In this document: positions 37,701 through 46,022 of the stretch, piece by piece
Layout of the letters: each line of letters opens with the position of its first letter
Position numbering within the stretch: position 1 is the first letter of the stretch
From: CAYRHJ01 sp964424105
GTDB lineage: Bacteria > Planctomycetota > Phycisphaerae > UBA1845
Length of the DNA stretch: 64,000 nt
Assembly (NCBI GenBank): GCA_964424105.1
Contig: CAYRHJ010000011.1
Location: forward strand, 62,001 to 126,000
Direction of reading: 5' to 3'
Notes under the pieces: model-generated
What the model was told of the DNA's origin: nothing
Databases searched by the model: none
Seen by the model: only the letters and a program-made list of their open reading frames with translations
Position numbers and translations under genes: made by a program

Positions 37701-38250
37701 CATCGGTGATGGGGCCGGTGGAAGCGGGACGATCGAAGCCGTGCTAGACTTGACGGGGAATTCGATCCCCCTGAGCGGGTTTTTCCTGGTGGCTGAGACC
37801 AGCCCGATGCCCAACCTGTTTGCCACACCCGACCTGGTGGCCAGCGTGAATTTCGAGAATGGTGATAATGTCACGCACATGCTGGTGGCAGGATTCACGG
37901 GCAGCAACGGTGACGATTTGGACATCAACGACGATTGCGTGCTGGACGCCACACCGTGGGTGGCTGAGCTGGATCGAGTGGCGATGATCGAGGAATTCAA
38001 TCCTCCTGCGGGGACCGAATGTCATTACGGTTCGGGCGGACAGATCGTCGGTCCTGACGGCACGTTCGTGCCCGGACATGTGTACCGCTGCCCGGACGGA
38101 TCGGCGGGGGCGTGGCTGATCGGGCCGTTCGCCATTCCTGGTCTTGACACGCCGGGCGGGGCGAATGCGTGCATCATTGGTCCAGCGGGCTTCAGAACGA
38201 ATGACATCCCGGATTTGAAGAAGGATGACGTCATTCGCGGCTCGCGTTAA
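34780..38250 (+). CDS. Large secreted protein with dockerin-like region, CCxxGxYQGD repeats and LTD
   Basis: Secreted protein of about 1156 aa. AGGAGGAGG about 11 bases upstream supports the ATG at 34780, with signal peptide MPSCRMIAYSKWSLSVVFII then AASGIDAVAQ. Residues 30-690 form a large domain I do not recognise, with beta-rich segments (NIMPAAVTGGLPLYLGSNFL; GNLLVAAEVDHPF). A dockerin-like pair follows at about 712 (GDVDGNGTVSLFDLFCILDG ... GNGTINLGDLFAVLNAF). About five units of GACCxxGxC...GGxYQGDxxxC come next (about 780-930). The C-terminal part (from about 937, VDVVINEIRIDQPSTDDDEY) is LTD-like. A strong terminator follows. Confidence 0.82.
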   Translation: MPSCRMIAYSKWSLSVVFIIAASGIDAVAQDSTSKAGCLPGDAVRPWDDAGAAFGTEQCNDYVVDLTPFAASWGTNFGIAPIIKSSKTAAGFQSSLISSQAISRRHLFGGALPNTIYEAWTGPGFGVNNSILISDPGSPVGTAAEFTNQFGVTFAEFSTTDFGASYNGVIGGLVHLFHANPSRLFVSRRVVATNSCDDNSNAAQMGIGTVDASGFVHFRADCFACTAGCGLTNLADDNIFQVNMATRDCDGLNVISNDFPGGLFDAPATRWLVRNAADPHNTPNIMPAAVTGGLPLYLGSNFLIQYLRGSTFGAITADMTHIPSAAIVDHRGNISYTSKNCAFLNSTHGVAAMLGHRVGPCEAGVCTDKIILWGLNGVGAVTGTMELTLPLHPMNVTDNDDGFLNLTDPSLPNEFNNYRSQVAFRGGNGTVAINVDPQGNLLVAAEVDHPFNGFVLGHANDWDLNYVAVARIDCTTGIESWTMAGYNVSDTAGGALDGKDIYSGAGGAGPIIGNMRPVIGDGTGGGPAVGVPMIDSAGNVWLISDIELLANPGVITRALLRSVYNPGAFSYRLELVLKLDDIFHGVNSDRDYQVNFIDLRDLNSISSGTAFSHNISEVAHMNSDPSLYSPADPRSLGGIVLAAGITYDSNQDSAFDDCTAVLGSTDEQYNVLLYIGATGQVPCVDDADCSDGVACTSDRCVANECVYADSIYGDVDGNGTVSLFDLFCILDGLADDFTDCSFSSVDIDPCPRGNGTINLGDLFAVLNAFSDVDPCCTPGTGGCCISGTCDTRTEIDCVSAGGIYQGDDSDCGVINCPATGACCRFGVCDELTQAICIGTGGVYQGDGVACTPATCPQGACCTLGVCTPDTAQATCTGGGGIYQGDASTCTPDPCAKGACCLAGFCGVDYAEGDCIAAGGVYQGDSTGCAPSPCGTPVDVVINEIRIDQPSTDDDEYFELTGAPGTPLDGLTYLVIGDGAGGSGTIEAVLDLTGNSIPLSGFFLVAETSPMPNLFATPDLVASVNFENGDNVTHMLVAGFTGSNGDDLDINDDCVLDATPWVAELDRVAMIEEFNPPAGTECHYGSGGQIVGPDGTFVPGHVYRCPDGSAGAWLIGPFAIPGLDTPGGANACIIGPAGFRTNDIPDLKKDDVIRGSR

Positions 38251-38272
38251 TTTTTTTAGCAACGCTTTTTCC

Positions 38273-38313
38273 GGGGAGTGGCGGTGCCCAACGACCGTCA
38301 CTCCCCTTTTTTT
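38273..38313 (+). terminator. Strong Rho-independent terminator
   Basis: GGGGAGTG pairs with CACTCCCC (plus CGGT/ACCG inside the stem) and is followed by TTTTTTT. It lies 23 bases after the stop of the secreted dockerin/LTD protein gene. Confidence 0.92.
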
Positions 38314-38356
38314 GGGCATTGGCTTCTCGCGTCAGAAGCAGGAATCGGGGTATATT

Positions 38357-41059
38357 ATGAGCGTGATCAATTTGAAGTCCGCATTCTCTCGCCCCAGTCG
38401 TCGATCGAGCGCCGATGTCGTGTTGACCCGCCGGAGCCGACTTGCCGTCGCGTGCCTGTGTTGTTCGGCCATGGCTTACGGGCAATGGGATCCCAATAAT
38501 GGCCAATGGGGAAAAAGCGTATCGACCGACGTTCGGGTCATGACCTGGAACGTTCGCGACGGCATTTGTTCAAGCAACGACAAAGTCGAAGGGGTCAACA
38601 ATTGGAATGCCCTGGTACGCATTGTCGCGGCCATGAAACCCGACGTGCTTCTTCTACAAGAGACGGGTGACAACAGCGGCAACGGAACGGGCAGCGGCGT
38701 CGATTCGGTCGTCAACCTGACCACGACCATCGACCTTTTTTTTCACGGCGGTACGGACCCGTTTAATGGCGGCAGCGCGATTACCTCCTGGGTGCAAAAA
38801 TATGACCCGGCGTTTGACATGGCGACGGTGTTTGTGACGACCAACTCGGATGGGTTCAACCGCAACGTCATTTTGACCCGATTTGCGCTGCTGGATCTGA
38901 ACGGCAATTCACAAACGACGTTGAACGATATTCCATCCGTCCAACCGGACCAGTACGCGCCCGGCGGAAACGGGGGCATTCGCGGTTTTCAGTTCATGGA
39001 AATCGACTTGCCGGACGCGACCTATTTGGGTGATCTCGTCGTCGGCGGTGCCCACCTCAAGTCCGGCGGTAGCTCGTCTGATCTGAACGCCCGTTTGGTT
39101 GCATCGCAGAATGTCGCGTACATCCTGGATTATTGGTGGAACGGTGCCGGCACGGGCATTCCTGACCCCAACGGAAAGATTATCGATTTCCCCGCGGCCA
39201 CCACCATCCTGGGGACATCCACGCCGTGGATCATCGGCGGTGATTGGAACGAAGACGAAGCCACGAATGGGCGTCGCGGTCCTGCGGCTTGGTTGACCGA
39301 GGCGGCTGTTTCAGGCGGGACCGATGGGACGGATCGCGATCGTACGGATTCGACGTTTGACAACGCCCTGCATTTTTTCACGGGCAGTCGCAATACCTTG
39401 GGCAGTTCCAAGCTCGACTACATCGCTTGGCAGGACAGCATTGCCAGCTTGCGCCGTGCATTCGTTTTCAACACGAGTGGAACACCCGGCGCGTCTTTGC
39501 CGGCGGAATTGAGCGGGTTCCCGTTTGCGGGGGGCGCCAGTTCAGCCGCGAGCGACCATTTGCCGGTCATTGCCGATTTCATTCTGCCGATGCAGGTGAA
39601 CACTTCTGTGATCATCAGCGAGATCATGTACAACCCCAACAGCGACGAAAGTCTGCCCACCGACGTCGAATGGGTCGAGATCTACAACACGGGTGCCTCG
39701 GATGTGGAAATCGGCGGTTGGTTTCTACAGGATGAAGACGGGGCTACATCGGGCATTGCCGGCGGCGCGGTCCTGCCGGCGGGAACGTCGGCTGTCTTGA
39801 TTCCATCGGATCAATCGGTGGCTGGCTTTCAGCAGGCGTGGGGCACGGGCTTTGACGTGTATCCGTTGGACCAATGGAGCACAGGACTATCCAATCTGGC
39901 CAACAGTCCCAGCAGTACGAACGAAATTCTGACGTTGCGAGACGCCGGCGGAGCCGTCATCGACGAGGTAAACTACGATGACGAGAACGGCTGGCCCAGT
40001 GATTCACCCGATGGTCCCAGCATTTATCTTCTTCCGGGGCAGCTTAGTGCAGCCGCCAATGACATGGGAGCCAATTGGTCGCGGTCGGTAGTGGGCACGC
40101 ATGGGGCTGTCGCCAACGTTCCAACTGCCGCGTTCAACGGCAGCGATGTCGGATCGCCCGGGTTTGTTGATGATGGCCAGTTTGAATGTTCCGGTCCGGG
40201 GGACTGCGACGACGGTGTTGATTGTACGATCGACGCCTGCGAAGACGGTTCCTGCCAGCACACAGCCTCCCATGCATTTTGCGACAACGGGGCTTTTTGT
40301 GACGGCGAGGAAACCTGCGACGAGGAGCTGGATTGCCAATCCGCTACGCCGCCGTGTGACGACGGTGTCGCATGTACCGACGATGACTGCGACGAGATTC
40401 AAGATAGTTGTACGAATACAGCCAATCACGCCAACTGTGATAACGGTGATTTTTGCGACGGTTTGGAAACGTGTGATGATCAACTCGGTTGCCAAAACGG
40501 CAGCGATCCGTGCCCCGGACAGTTTTGTGATGAAATCGGTGACGTGTGTGCCGACTGTTTGAATCCGTCCCATTGTGATGATCTGGTTGACTGCACAGCC
40601 GACGATTGTCAGACCGGTTCCTGCGTGCATACGCCCAACGATGAATTCTGCGACAACGACGTGTATTGCGACGGCGCGGAATTTTGCGATCTCGTTTCCG
40701 ATTGTCAGAACGGTGCGGAGCCCTGTCCCGGGCAGTTGTGCATCGAAGTGTCGATGACGTGTGTCGATTGCGTCGGCATCGCCGACTGTGACGATGACAA
40801 CGTCTGCACGCTCGACATCTGCGAGGCGCCCAATTGCGTGTTCACTCCGCGTATCGACGGCGACGTGGACGGCAACGGAACGATCAGTCTCTTCGACTTG
40901 TTTTGCGTATTGAATATCTTCTCGGATGAATTCGAAGCGCCCTGTAGCCCGTCCAATGCGGATTTGGACCCTTGCCCTAACGGCAACGGAACCATTAACC
41001 TCCTGGACTTGTTCGTCGTGTTGGACTCATTCAACGGAGAGGTTGATTGTTGCAACTAG
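38357..41059 (+). CDS. Secreted endonuclease/exonuclease/phosphatase protein with LTD, Cys-rich and dockerin-like domains
   Basis: Predicted extracellular nuclease or phosphodiesterase of 900 aa. The signal peptide ends CCSAMAYGQ. The EEP (DNase I-like) domain spans about residues 55-410: VMTWNVRDG, VLLLQETGD (catalytic Glu), GGDWNED (Asp/Asn) and SSAASDHLPVIADF (DH motif). Next an LTD (SVIISEIMYNPNSDESLPTD then VEWVEIYNTG), then Cys-rich repeats from about 610 (CDDGVDCTIDACEDGSCQH), and a dockerin-like pair at 833-898 (GDVDGNGTISLFDLFCVLNI ... GNGTINLLDLFVVLDSF). The upstream in-frame start at 38225 runs through the terminator, so ATG 38357 is preferred. The 3' end is 35 bases before the next EEP gene, so the two are probably co-transcribed. 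Confidence 0.88.
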   Translation: MSVINLKSAFSRPSRRSSADVVLTRRSRLAVACLCCSAMAYGQWDPNNGQWGKSVSTDVRVMTWNVRDGICSSNDKVEGVNNWNALVRIVAAMKPDVLLLQETGDNSGNGTGSGVDSVVNLTTTIDLFFHGGTDPFNGGSAITSWVQKYDPAFDMATVFVTTNSDGFNRNVILTRFALLDLNGNSQTTLNDIPSVQPDQYAPGGNGGIRGFQFMEIDLPDATYLGDLVVGGAHLKSGGSSSDLNARLVASQNVAYILDYWWNGAGTGIPDPNGKIIDFPAATTILGTSTPWIIGGDWNEDEATNGRRGPAAWLTEAAVSGGTDGTDRDRTDSTFDNALHFFTGSRNTLGSSKLDYIAWQDSIASLRRAFVFNTSGTPGASLPAELSGFPFAGGASSAASDHLPVIADFILPMQVNTSVIISEIMYNPNSDESLPTDVEWVEIYNTGASDVEIGGWFLQDEDGATSGIAGGAVLPAGTSAVLIPSDQSVAGFQQAWGTGFDVYPLDQWSTGLSNLANSPSSTNEILTLRDAGGAVIDEVNYDDENGWPSDSPDGPSIYLLPGQLSAAANDMGANWSRSVVGTHGAVANVPTAAFNGSDVGSPGFVDDGQFECSGPGDCDDGVDCTIDACEDGSCQHTASHAFCDNGAFCDGEETCDEELDCQSATPPCDDGVACTDDDCDEIQDSCTNTANHANCDNGDFCDGLETCDDQLGCQNGSDPCPGQFCDEIGDVCADCLNPSHCDDLVDCTADDCQTGSCVHTPNDEFCDNDVYCDGAEFCDLVSDCQNGAEPCPGQLCIEVSMTCVDCVGIADCDDDNVCTLDICEAPNCVFTPRIDGDVDGNGTISLFDLFCVLNIFSDEFEAPCSPSNADLDPCPNGNGTINLLDLFVVLDSFNGEVDCCN

Positions 41060-41094
41060 ACCACATTCACGGTCGCAATATTCGGGGACTGCCC

Positions 41095-42384
41095 ATGATA
41101 GGTTCACTGTTATCACGTCGCCGCTTGAATGTCGCGGCGGTGTCGGTGTTTGGTGCCGTTTTCGTTTGCGGGGCTGACGTCTGCACGTCGTACGCCGAAT
41201 CGCCCATCGGAGATCGCGAAGGCAGACCTTCGATCCCCTGGCGACAGGCCCGATCGATGGTTGGTCGGACCGCCTTCGTCACCGGCCCCGTGTCCAAAGT
41301 TGAAAAGCTGGCCTCGCTGCACCGGATCGTTTTCGGCTCCGAGTCGCCGCCATTGTTTTCGGCTGTCATTTTCAATGACTACCGAAATCAGTTCGACGGA
41401 GACCTGACTGAGAAGTTCCTGGGCAAGACGTTGCGGGTCTATGGCATCGTGACAACTTTCCGCGACGAACCCCAGATTCAAGTCACGCGCGCCGATCAGA
41501 TACAAATCGTGGAAAGCATACCACCTGACTTGGCCACTGCCGACCCGTCCGCGTTGACCAAACGGGAAGTGACGGCGGCGACGTTCAACATTTTGAATCT
41601 CTTCGATGACGCGGACGACGTTTATCATCACGATGAAACCACCAAGACCAAACCGAGGGAAGAGTTGGAGCGCGTCGCCGCTACCATTCGAAAGCTGAAC
41701 GCCGACGTGTTGGCCCTGCAGGAAGTCGAGTCGCGCGGATATTTGCAGCGCTTCGTCGAAGTGTTTCTTTCCGACATGGGTTATCGCGAAGTGGTGCACT
41801 TCGAGGGCAACGACGATCGCGGAATCGACGTGTGTCTTCTATCGCGATTGCCGGTAGGCGTGGTCCGCTCGCATCGACACCTCGAATTCTCGGATGCAAG
41901 CGTGGGAACGCGGCGTTTTGAGCGCGACGTGCTGGCCGTGGAACTGCTTCCCACGAACGCGGACCCCTTCGAGGTCTGGGTCGTCCATCTCAAGAGCAAC
42001 TATGGTGGCCGACCGCATGCGGAACCCATTCGCCTGGCCGAAGCCAAAATCGTCCGCGGGCTGCTCGACAGTCGCCTTCGCGAAAATCCCAAAGCCAGAA
42101 TCATTCTTTGCGGCGATTTCAACGACACCTGGGACAGTCCTACGTTGAAGACCATACGCGGTTCCGGTGAACAAGCCATGTTGACCGATGCGGAACGGGA
42201 ATTAAGTGCGGGACGCGTCACCTACAATCAGGAGCCGCATCGCACGATGATTGATTTCATCTTGTGGTCACCGGCACTGCGAGGCCAATACGTGGCCGAC
42301 TCCTACACCGTCACCGAAGGCAGCGTCGCATCCAGCGGCGCAGACCACAACCCTGTCGCTGCCAAGTTTCGATTAACGGATTGA
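41095..42384 (+). CDS. Secreted endonuclease/exonuclease/phosphatase family protein
   Basis: Second EEP-family protein, 429 aa, just downstream of the first. The N-terminus MIGSLLSRRRLNVAAVSVFG with VFVCGADVCTSYAE is a signal peptide. An N-terminal region of about 115 residues (GRTAFVTGPVSKVEKLASLH, RVYGIVTTFRDEPQIQVTRA) resembles an OB-fold. The EEP domain has AATFNILNLFDD (about 163), ALQEVES (catalytic Glu), FEVWVVHLKSNYGG, CGDFNDTWDSPT (about 340) and SSGADHNPVAAKF (about 417). All key catalytic residues seem present, so DNase or phosphodiesterase activity is likely. The OB-like part could bind nucleic acid; that is inference. Confidence 0.88.
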   Translation: MIGSLLSRRRLNVAAVSVFGAVFVCGADVCTSYAESPIGDREGRPSIPWRQARSMVGRTAFVTGPVSKVEKLASLHRIVFGSESPPLFSAVIFNDYRNQFDGDLTEKFLGKTLRVYGIVTTFRDEPQIQVTRADQIQIVESIPPDLATADPSALTKREVTAATFNILNLFDDADDVYHHDETTKTKPREELERVAATIRKLNADVLALQEVESRGYLQRFVEVFLSDMGYREVVHFEGNDDRGIDVCLLSRLPVGVVRSHRHLEFSDASVGTRRFERDVLAVELLPTNADPFEVWVVHLKSNYGGRPHAEPIRLAEAKIVRGLLDSRLRENPKARIILCGDFNDTWDSPTLKTIRGSGEQAMLTDAERELSAGRVTYNQEPHRTMIDFILWSPALRGQYVADSYTVTEGSVASSGADHNPVAAKFRLTD

Positions 42385-42433
42385 CTGACACAAGTCCGCG
42401 GCGACAAATGAGCGCCACAGTCCGCTGGAATGA

Positions 42434-44038
42434 TCATCTTCGCGGCAGGGCGATCCCGGCGATGCCCATGACCAAGAGCAACGCCCCAAAAGGCCAACTG
42501 CCCCATGCGGTGGACACGGGCACCACGCCCGTGGCTTCGGCGCGCAACGTCAGCGTCAGCGCGTTTCCGATTTGAGATCCCGGCAACGGTTCATCGGACA
42601 CCTGAATCACATAAATGGCTTCGTAGACGCCCGCGTCGACACTGGCGTCGAAGGATGCCATCAGCGAAAGGTTTGACCCCGCGCCCAGCACTGCCGGCGC
42701 GACCAAGTTTGTCGATAGGACAGACGTATCGCCGCTGCCGCCCACCGAATCGATTGACAGGTCAGCCGTGAACCCCGGCGTAGCCTCCAAATTGTGGATG
42801 GCAAACGCGATGGTTTCCACACCGGCGCTGCGAGGAACGGGACCGAAATCGATGATGAATGAATCGGTATCGGAAGCGCCGTTGAACGATGCCTCGGCCT
42901 GATCCAGGATTTCACCATTCAGTGTGATCACGTCATTCTGGTCGGCTGAACCCTGCCCACCGCCGCCCGACGTCAGATCGGTATTGTCAATCGTGATGGA
43001 CCCCGCCACAGCCCCCGCGACGGCTGTCGTTGCGAGGGTGACATCGATGTTCAGGTCTTGACTCCCGCCGATAAATGCCTGTCCTTGACCCGCGGACGCG
43101 GATGCTGCGTTACCCGACGCCGAAACGTCGAAAGTCGTCGGCGTGGATCCGACCTTGTTGAGCATGAAGTTTGCGGGCGCCGTTGCGGCTCCCACGATCA
43201 CTTGAAAGTTGACGGATTCGGCAGACCCCCCGTCGCCCGGCACGGAACCACCGAAATAGATCGTCGAGTCGTTCGGGCCCGTTCCAAAAATCGTCCACAC
43301 AAATTCAGGCCGATCGATGAACGGATTGCGGTTGCCCTGGAAATAGACCGGGTTATCCACGCTGGACCAAATCAAATGATTCCGACGTCGTTCGATTTCG
43401 TTGACCGGATCCGAATAGTGCCATTCCAACATCTTGGCCAAGTCACCCATTTGATTTGTGCCGGGCAGGCCATTCACGATTTCCAGGTCGCTGGTGGCTG
43501 AATCCGAGCCGTCATAACGCACAGCCATATAGAAGATGGCCCGGGAACAATCTCCACGGTCGTTGATAAACGCTGGCGCCACGCTTTTGGGGTCCCAATA
43601 CCCCGCCCCGATGCCGTATGGCAAGTTGCTGCGTTGACCGTTGATCCCCGGATTCGATGGCCGGATGTGAATCATATCGCTGTTGTCAGGGCCAGATTCG
43701 CCCACGCCCAAGCTCCGTGGCCACTGATGTTCCCGATTCCAGGTGACACCGGAATCCCACGTCCCCACAACCGACTGCCCGTTGTAAATCAGTATGATCC
43801 GGCTGGAATTGTTGGGGTCCTGATCGAGAAGCTGCAACGCGAAGCGGGCGGCGTCGTACGAGCGTATCGTATGATTGTCAATAATGTTATGGAGTTGGCC
43901 TTTTAGTGTTAGACCGGTCCCGGTAGCCGTCGCATAGTACCCTGCCGGCGGGTCGTATTGGGCCAAAGCCGTCGCTGGACCAACGAAGCACACGGCAAGG
44001 ATTAACGCTAATACGCGTCTCGTTCGATCCGTTTTCAT
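42434..44038 (-). CDS. Endonuclease I-family secreted nuclease with IPTL-like C-terminal anchor
   Basis: Predicted DNase of the endonuclease I (His-Me finger) family, 534 aa. ATG 44038 gives the signal peptide MKTDRTRRVLALILAVCFVG then PATALAQ. The catalytic region is TWNREHQWPRSLG (about residue 99), with SDMIHIRPSN, NGQRSNLPYG, GDCSRAIFYMAVRYDG and MLEWHYSDPVNEIERRRN typical of EndA-like enzymes. A beta-sandwich region follows (about 265-500). The end, VPVSTAWGSWPFGALLLVMG with IAGIALPRR, is IPTL-CTERM-like (short motif plus Trp-Gly, helix, basic end). It converges with the two EEP nuclease genes. Confidence 0.9.
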   Translation of the reverse strand: MKTDRTRRVLALILAVCFVGPATALAQYDPPAGYYATATGTGLTLKGQLHNIIDNHTIRSYDAARFALQLLDQDPNNSSRIILIYNGQSVVGTWDSGVTWNREHQWPRSLGVGESGPDNSDMIHIRPSNPGINGQRSNLPYGIGAGYWDPKSVAPAFINDRGDCSRAIFYMAVRYDGSDSATSDLEIVNGLPGTNQMGDLAKMLEWHYSDPVNEIERRRNHLIWSSVDNPVYFQGNRNPFIDRPEFVWTIFGTGPNDSTIYFGGSVPGDGGSAESVNFQVIVGAATAPANFMLNKVGSTPTTFDVSASGNAASASAGQGQAFIGGSQDLNIDVTLATTAVAGAVAGSITIDNTDLTSGGGGQGSADQNDVITLNGEILDQAEASFNGASDTDSFIIDFGPVPRSAGVETIAFAIHNLEATPGFTADLSIDSVGGSGDTSVLSTNLVAPAVLGAGSNLSLMASFDASVDAGVYEAIYVIQVSDEPLPGSQIGNALTLTLRAEATGVVPVSTAWGSWPFGALLLVMGIAGIALPRR

Positions 44039-44238
44039 GTCTATCAATTGGCCGCGCCTCCAAATCGCACGTTGAAAATGCCCGTTAGATTCGGCTGAAA
44101 CACTGATCATTGCCAAACCGATGATCAAACGATTGTATGCCCCCGCAATCCCGTCGATGGAATCGGATCATTGCCCCAATAAAGAAAAGCACACCAACCT
44201 GCGATCATTTGAACCGATTCCAGGCTGATGGCATGTCC

Positions 44239-44267
44239 CTGGATTCCGGCTTTCGCCGGAATGACGG
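44239..44267. repeat. Dispersed palindromic repeat (intergenic copy)
   Basis: CTGGATTCCGGCTTTCGCCG then GAATGACGG; perfect 8-bp arms. Confidence 0.88.
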
Positions 44268-44301
44268 AAGGGGCCGTTGGCCCTGGTCAGTCTGCTCCGC
44301 A

Positions 44302-44382
44302 CGGCCGATGATTCTGGGATTCGAATCACGGCCGATGATTCTGGGATTCGAATCACGGGCAATGATCTCGGGATTCGAACCA
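44302..44382. repeat. 27-bp tandem repeat, three copies
   Basis: Units CGGCCGATGATTCTGGGATT plus CGAATCA at 44302-44328 and 44329-44355 are identical; a third at 44356-44382 has a few changes and the array fades after it. Each unit contains the palindrome GATTCGAATC. Confidence 0.92.
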
Positions 44383-44595
44383 TGACCAATGATAACATCT
44401 GACCACGCCCCGATAAAGGCGAAAATTAGGCAAAATGGGATGATTGGGATAGATAGCGTGCTGATGGATTGATTATGTTGGGTTTCAGCCAGCCTGGCGA
44501 TACCGATTTTTCGAAATCGACTGACATTTTAGCGGTGATTTTCCCCGAAATTAGTCCCGAGGCTGGGCGATTGCCAAGCTTTATGCAGCGCAAGG

Positions 44596-44626
44596 AATCG
44601 GCTGCGGGGGTGAGTCGCAGCCGATT
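44596..44626 (-). terminator. Large hairpin downstream of the Xer gene, terminator-like
   Basis: AATCGGCTGCG (44596-44606) and CGCAGCCGATT (44616-44626) pair perfectly over 11 bp with a 9-base loop, 32 bases after the recombinase stop. No U-run follows, so termination is likely but not certain. Confidence 0.5.
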
Positions 44627-44658
44627 ACCAAGCCTTGAAAGGCTGTCGTGTGGTCTTG

Positions 44659-45675
44659 TTATGAACTTCGCGGATGAGCCTGGTCGTAGGTGTCTTTCAT
44701 CCGCTGGGTTGTCAGGTGTGTATACACCTGCGTGGTCGACAAGGACTGGTGCCCAAGAAGCTCCTGAAGGCTCCGCAGGTCCGCACCCTTGTCCAACATG
44801 TGCGTCGCGAAGCTATGCCGCAGCGTGTGCGGCGATACGGTCGGGTCCAAACCGCAGATGCTCAAGTACTTGTCGAGCTTGCGACGGACGCTTCGGGTGC
44901 TGAGTCGTTGGCCATGTTTGTTGACGAACATCGCTTGCTGGTCAAAAGAGGCTTGGCGGACATCGGTTCGGCGCATTTCGAGGTAGCGTCGAATGGCCCC
45001 CAGCGCCGTTGGACCGATCGGGGAATTCCTTTGTTTCTTGCCCTTTCCGCGAATGCGGACCAATTGAGCGGTGAAATCCACGTCTTCGATGTTCAGATCG
45101 ACAAGCTCGCTGACGCGGATGCCCGTGGAGTACAGGACTTCCAGCATGGCCCGGTCGCGGGCACCCAGCAACGATGCATCATCCGGCGTGGACAGCAGTT
45201 TGTTCACGTCATCAACGCTCAGGAATTTGGGAAGCCGCTTTTCCTGCTTGGGAACGCGAATCGTGGCCAGCGGGTTCGCCGAGACGTAGTTTCTGCGAAC
45301 ACAGAACTTGTAGAAGCTGCGCAGGGTCGCCAGTTTTCGGGCTGTCGTGGACTTTGAATAATTCTGTTGTCCCAGGTAGGCCAGGAACGACTTGACGGTC
45401 TCCGGCGACATCGCGAGCAGCTTTTCTTTCAGGTTGGTCGAGGTGATGACGGCGGTGGCGGCGCCGGATCGGGAAGGGTCGCCGAATCCGCCTGCGTCGC
45501 CGGCGGGTCGCTCGGACGTTCCCGCAGCCACTCCGGCTCGACCGCCCAATTCTCCAGTCAGAAACTGGCTGAACTGAGCAAGGTCAGCTCCGTAGCACTT
45601 GGCCGTATGCGGGGAGAAGTGCCGCTCGAACTTCAGATAATTCAGGAACTCGGTGATTACAGGGTTTTCGATCAT
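44659..45675 (-). CDS. Tyrosine recombinase of the XerC/XerD family
   Basis: Site-specific recombinase of 338 aa; Xer proteins resolve chromosome dimers at dif. The SAM-like N-terminal domain begins ENPVITEFLNYLKFERHFSP. The catalytic residues are in STGIRVSELVDL (Arg), the beta-hairpin Lys in RIRGKGKKQRNSPIG, HTLRHSFATHMLDKG (His and Arg), LLGHQSLSTTQVYTHL (His and nucleophile Tyr). All are intact. The N-terminal domain carries an extra Gly/Ala/Ser-rich segment (about residues 40-80), making it about 40 aa longer than typical. I cannot decide between XerC and XerD, or a mobile-element integrase; no mobile element is visible next to it. Confidence 0.9.
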   Translation of the reverse strand: MIENPVITEFLNYLKFERHFSPHTAKCYGADLAQFSQFLTGELGGRAGVAAGTSERPAGDAGGFGDPSRSGAATAVITSTNLKEKLLAMSPETVKSFLAYLGQQNYSKSTTARKLATLRSFYKFCVRRNYVSANPLATIRVPKQEKRLPKFLSVDDVNKLLSTPDDASLLGARDRAMLEVLYSTGIRVSELVDLNIEDVDFTAQLVRIRGKGKKQRNSPIGPTALGAIRRYLEMRRTDVRQASFDQQAMFVNKHGQRLSTRSVRRKLDKYLSICGLDPTVSPHTLRHSFATHMLDKGADLRSLQELLGHQSLSTTQVYTHLTTQRMKDTYDQAHPRSS

Positions 45676-45811
45676 CGTCGGTTCACAGTGCTTCGGCGAA
45701 TCCCCGATTCATGCATCTTCATGGCCCAGAACGCCAATGTACGGCAGCCCGTCGTGGGTCTGACGGGTTTAGGACCGCAGCGGCATTCCAAACCACCACG
45801 CGATGAACGCC

Positions 45812-46009
45812 CTACGTGGCTACCTCGTCGAGCTCCTTCTCAAGTCGTCGTCCCATCTGATAACTCAATACGGCCGCGTCAAACCAATCAAAACTGCTTG
45901 AGCGGTCCGCTGCCAAGGCTGCAAACGCGTCGATGACCTTGGCTTCCTGTCCGGTCGTGTATCGAAACACGAACCGTTCATGTCCTTTTACCAGCGAGAG
46001 CATCCTCAC
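45812..46009 (-). CDS. Small hypothetical protein, 65 aa
   Basis: Short soluble protein MRMLSLVKGHERFVFRYTTG then QEAKVIDAFAALAAD and SFDWFDAAVLSYQMGRRLEK. GTG at 46009 is preferred because AGAGGG lies about 8 bases upstream. The composition is protein-like (balanced, amphipathic helices) and it sits 13 bases from the end of the lipoprotein gene in the same direction, which suggests a shared transcript. No family recognised. Confidence 0.6.
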   Translation of the reverse strand: MRMLSLVKGHERFVFRYTTGQEAKVIDAFAALAADRSSSFDWFDAAVLSYQMGRRLEKELDEVAT

Positions 46010-46022
46010 TCGCCATTCCCTC

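Larger units (their letters stand above)
44039..44658. other. Intergenic, 620 bases, repeat-rich
   Basis: Contains a palindromic copy (44239-44267), a 27-bp tandem repeat (44302-44382) and a large hairpin (44596-44626). No gene is supported. Confidence 0.6.

Noticed and set aside
44659..45675. Xer-family gene as the integrase of a mobile element
   Set aside because: No attachment repeats, cargo or relaxase/phage genes nearby, and the catalytic domain fits housekeeping Xer.
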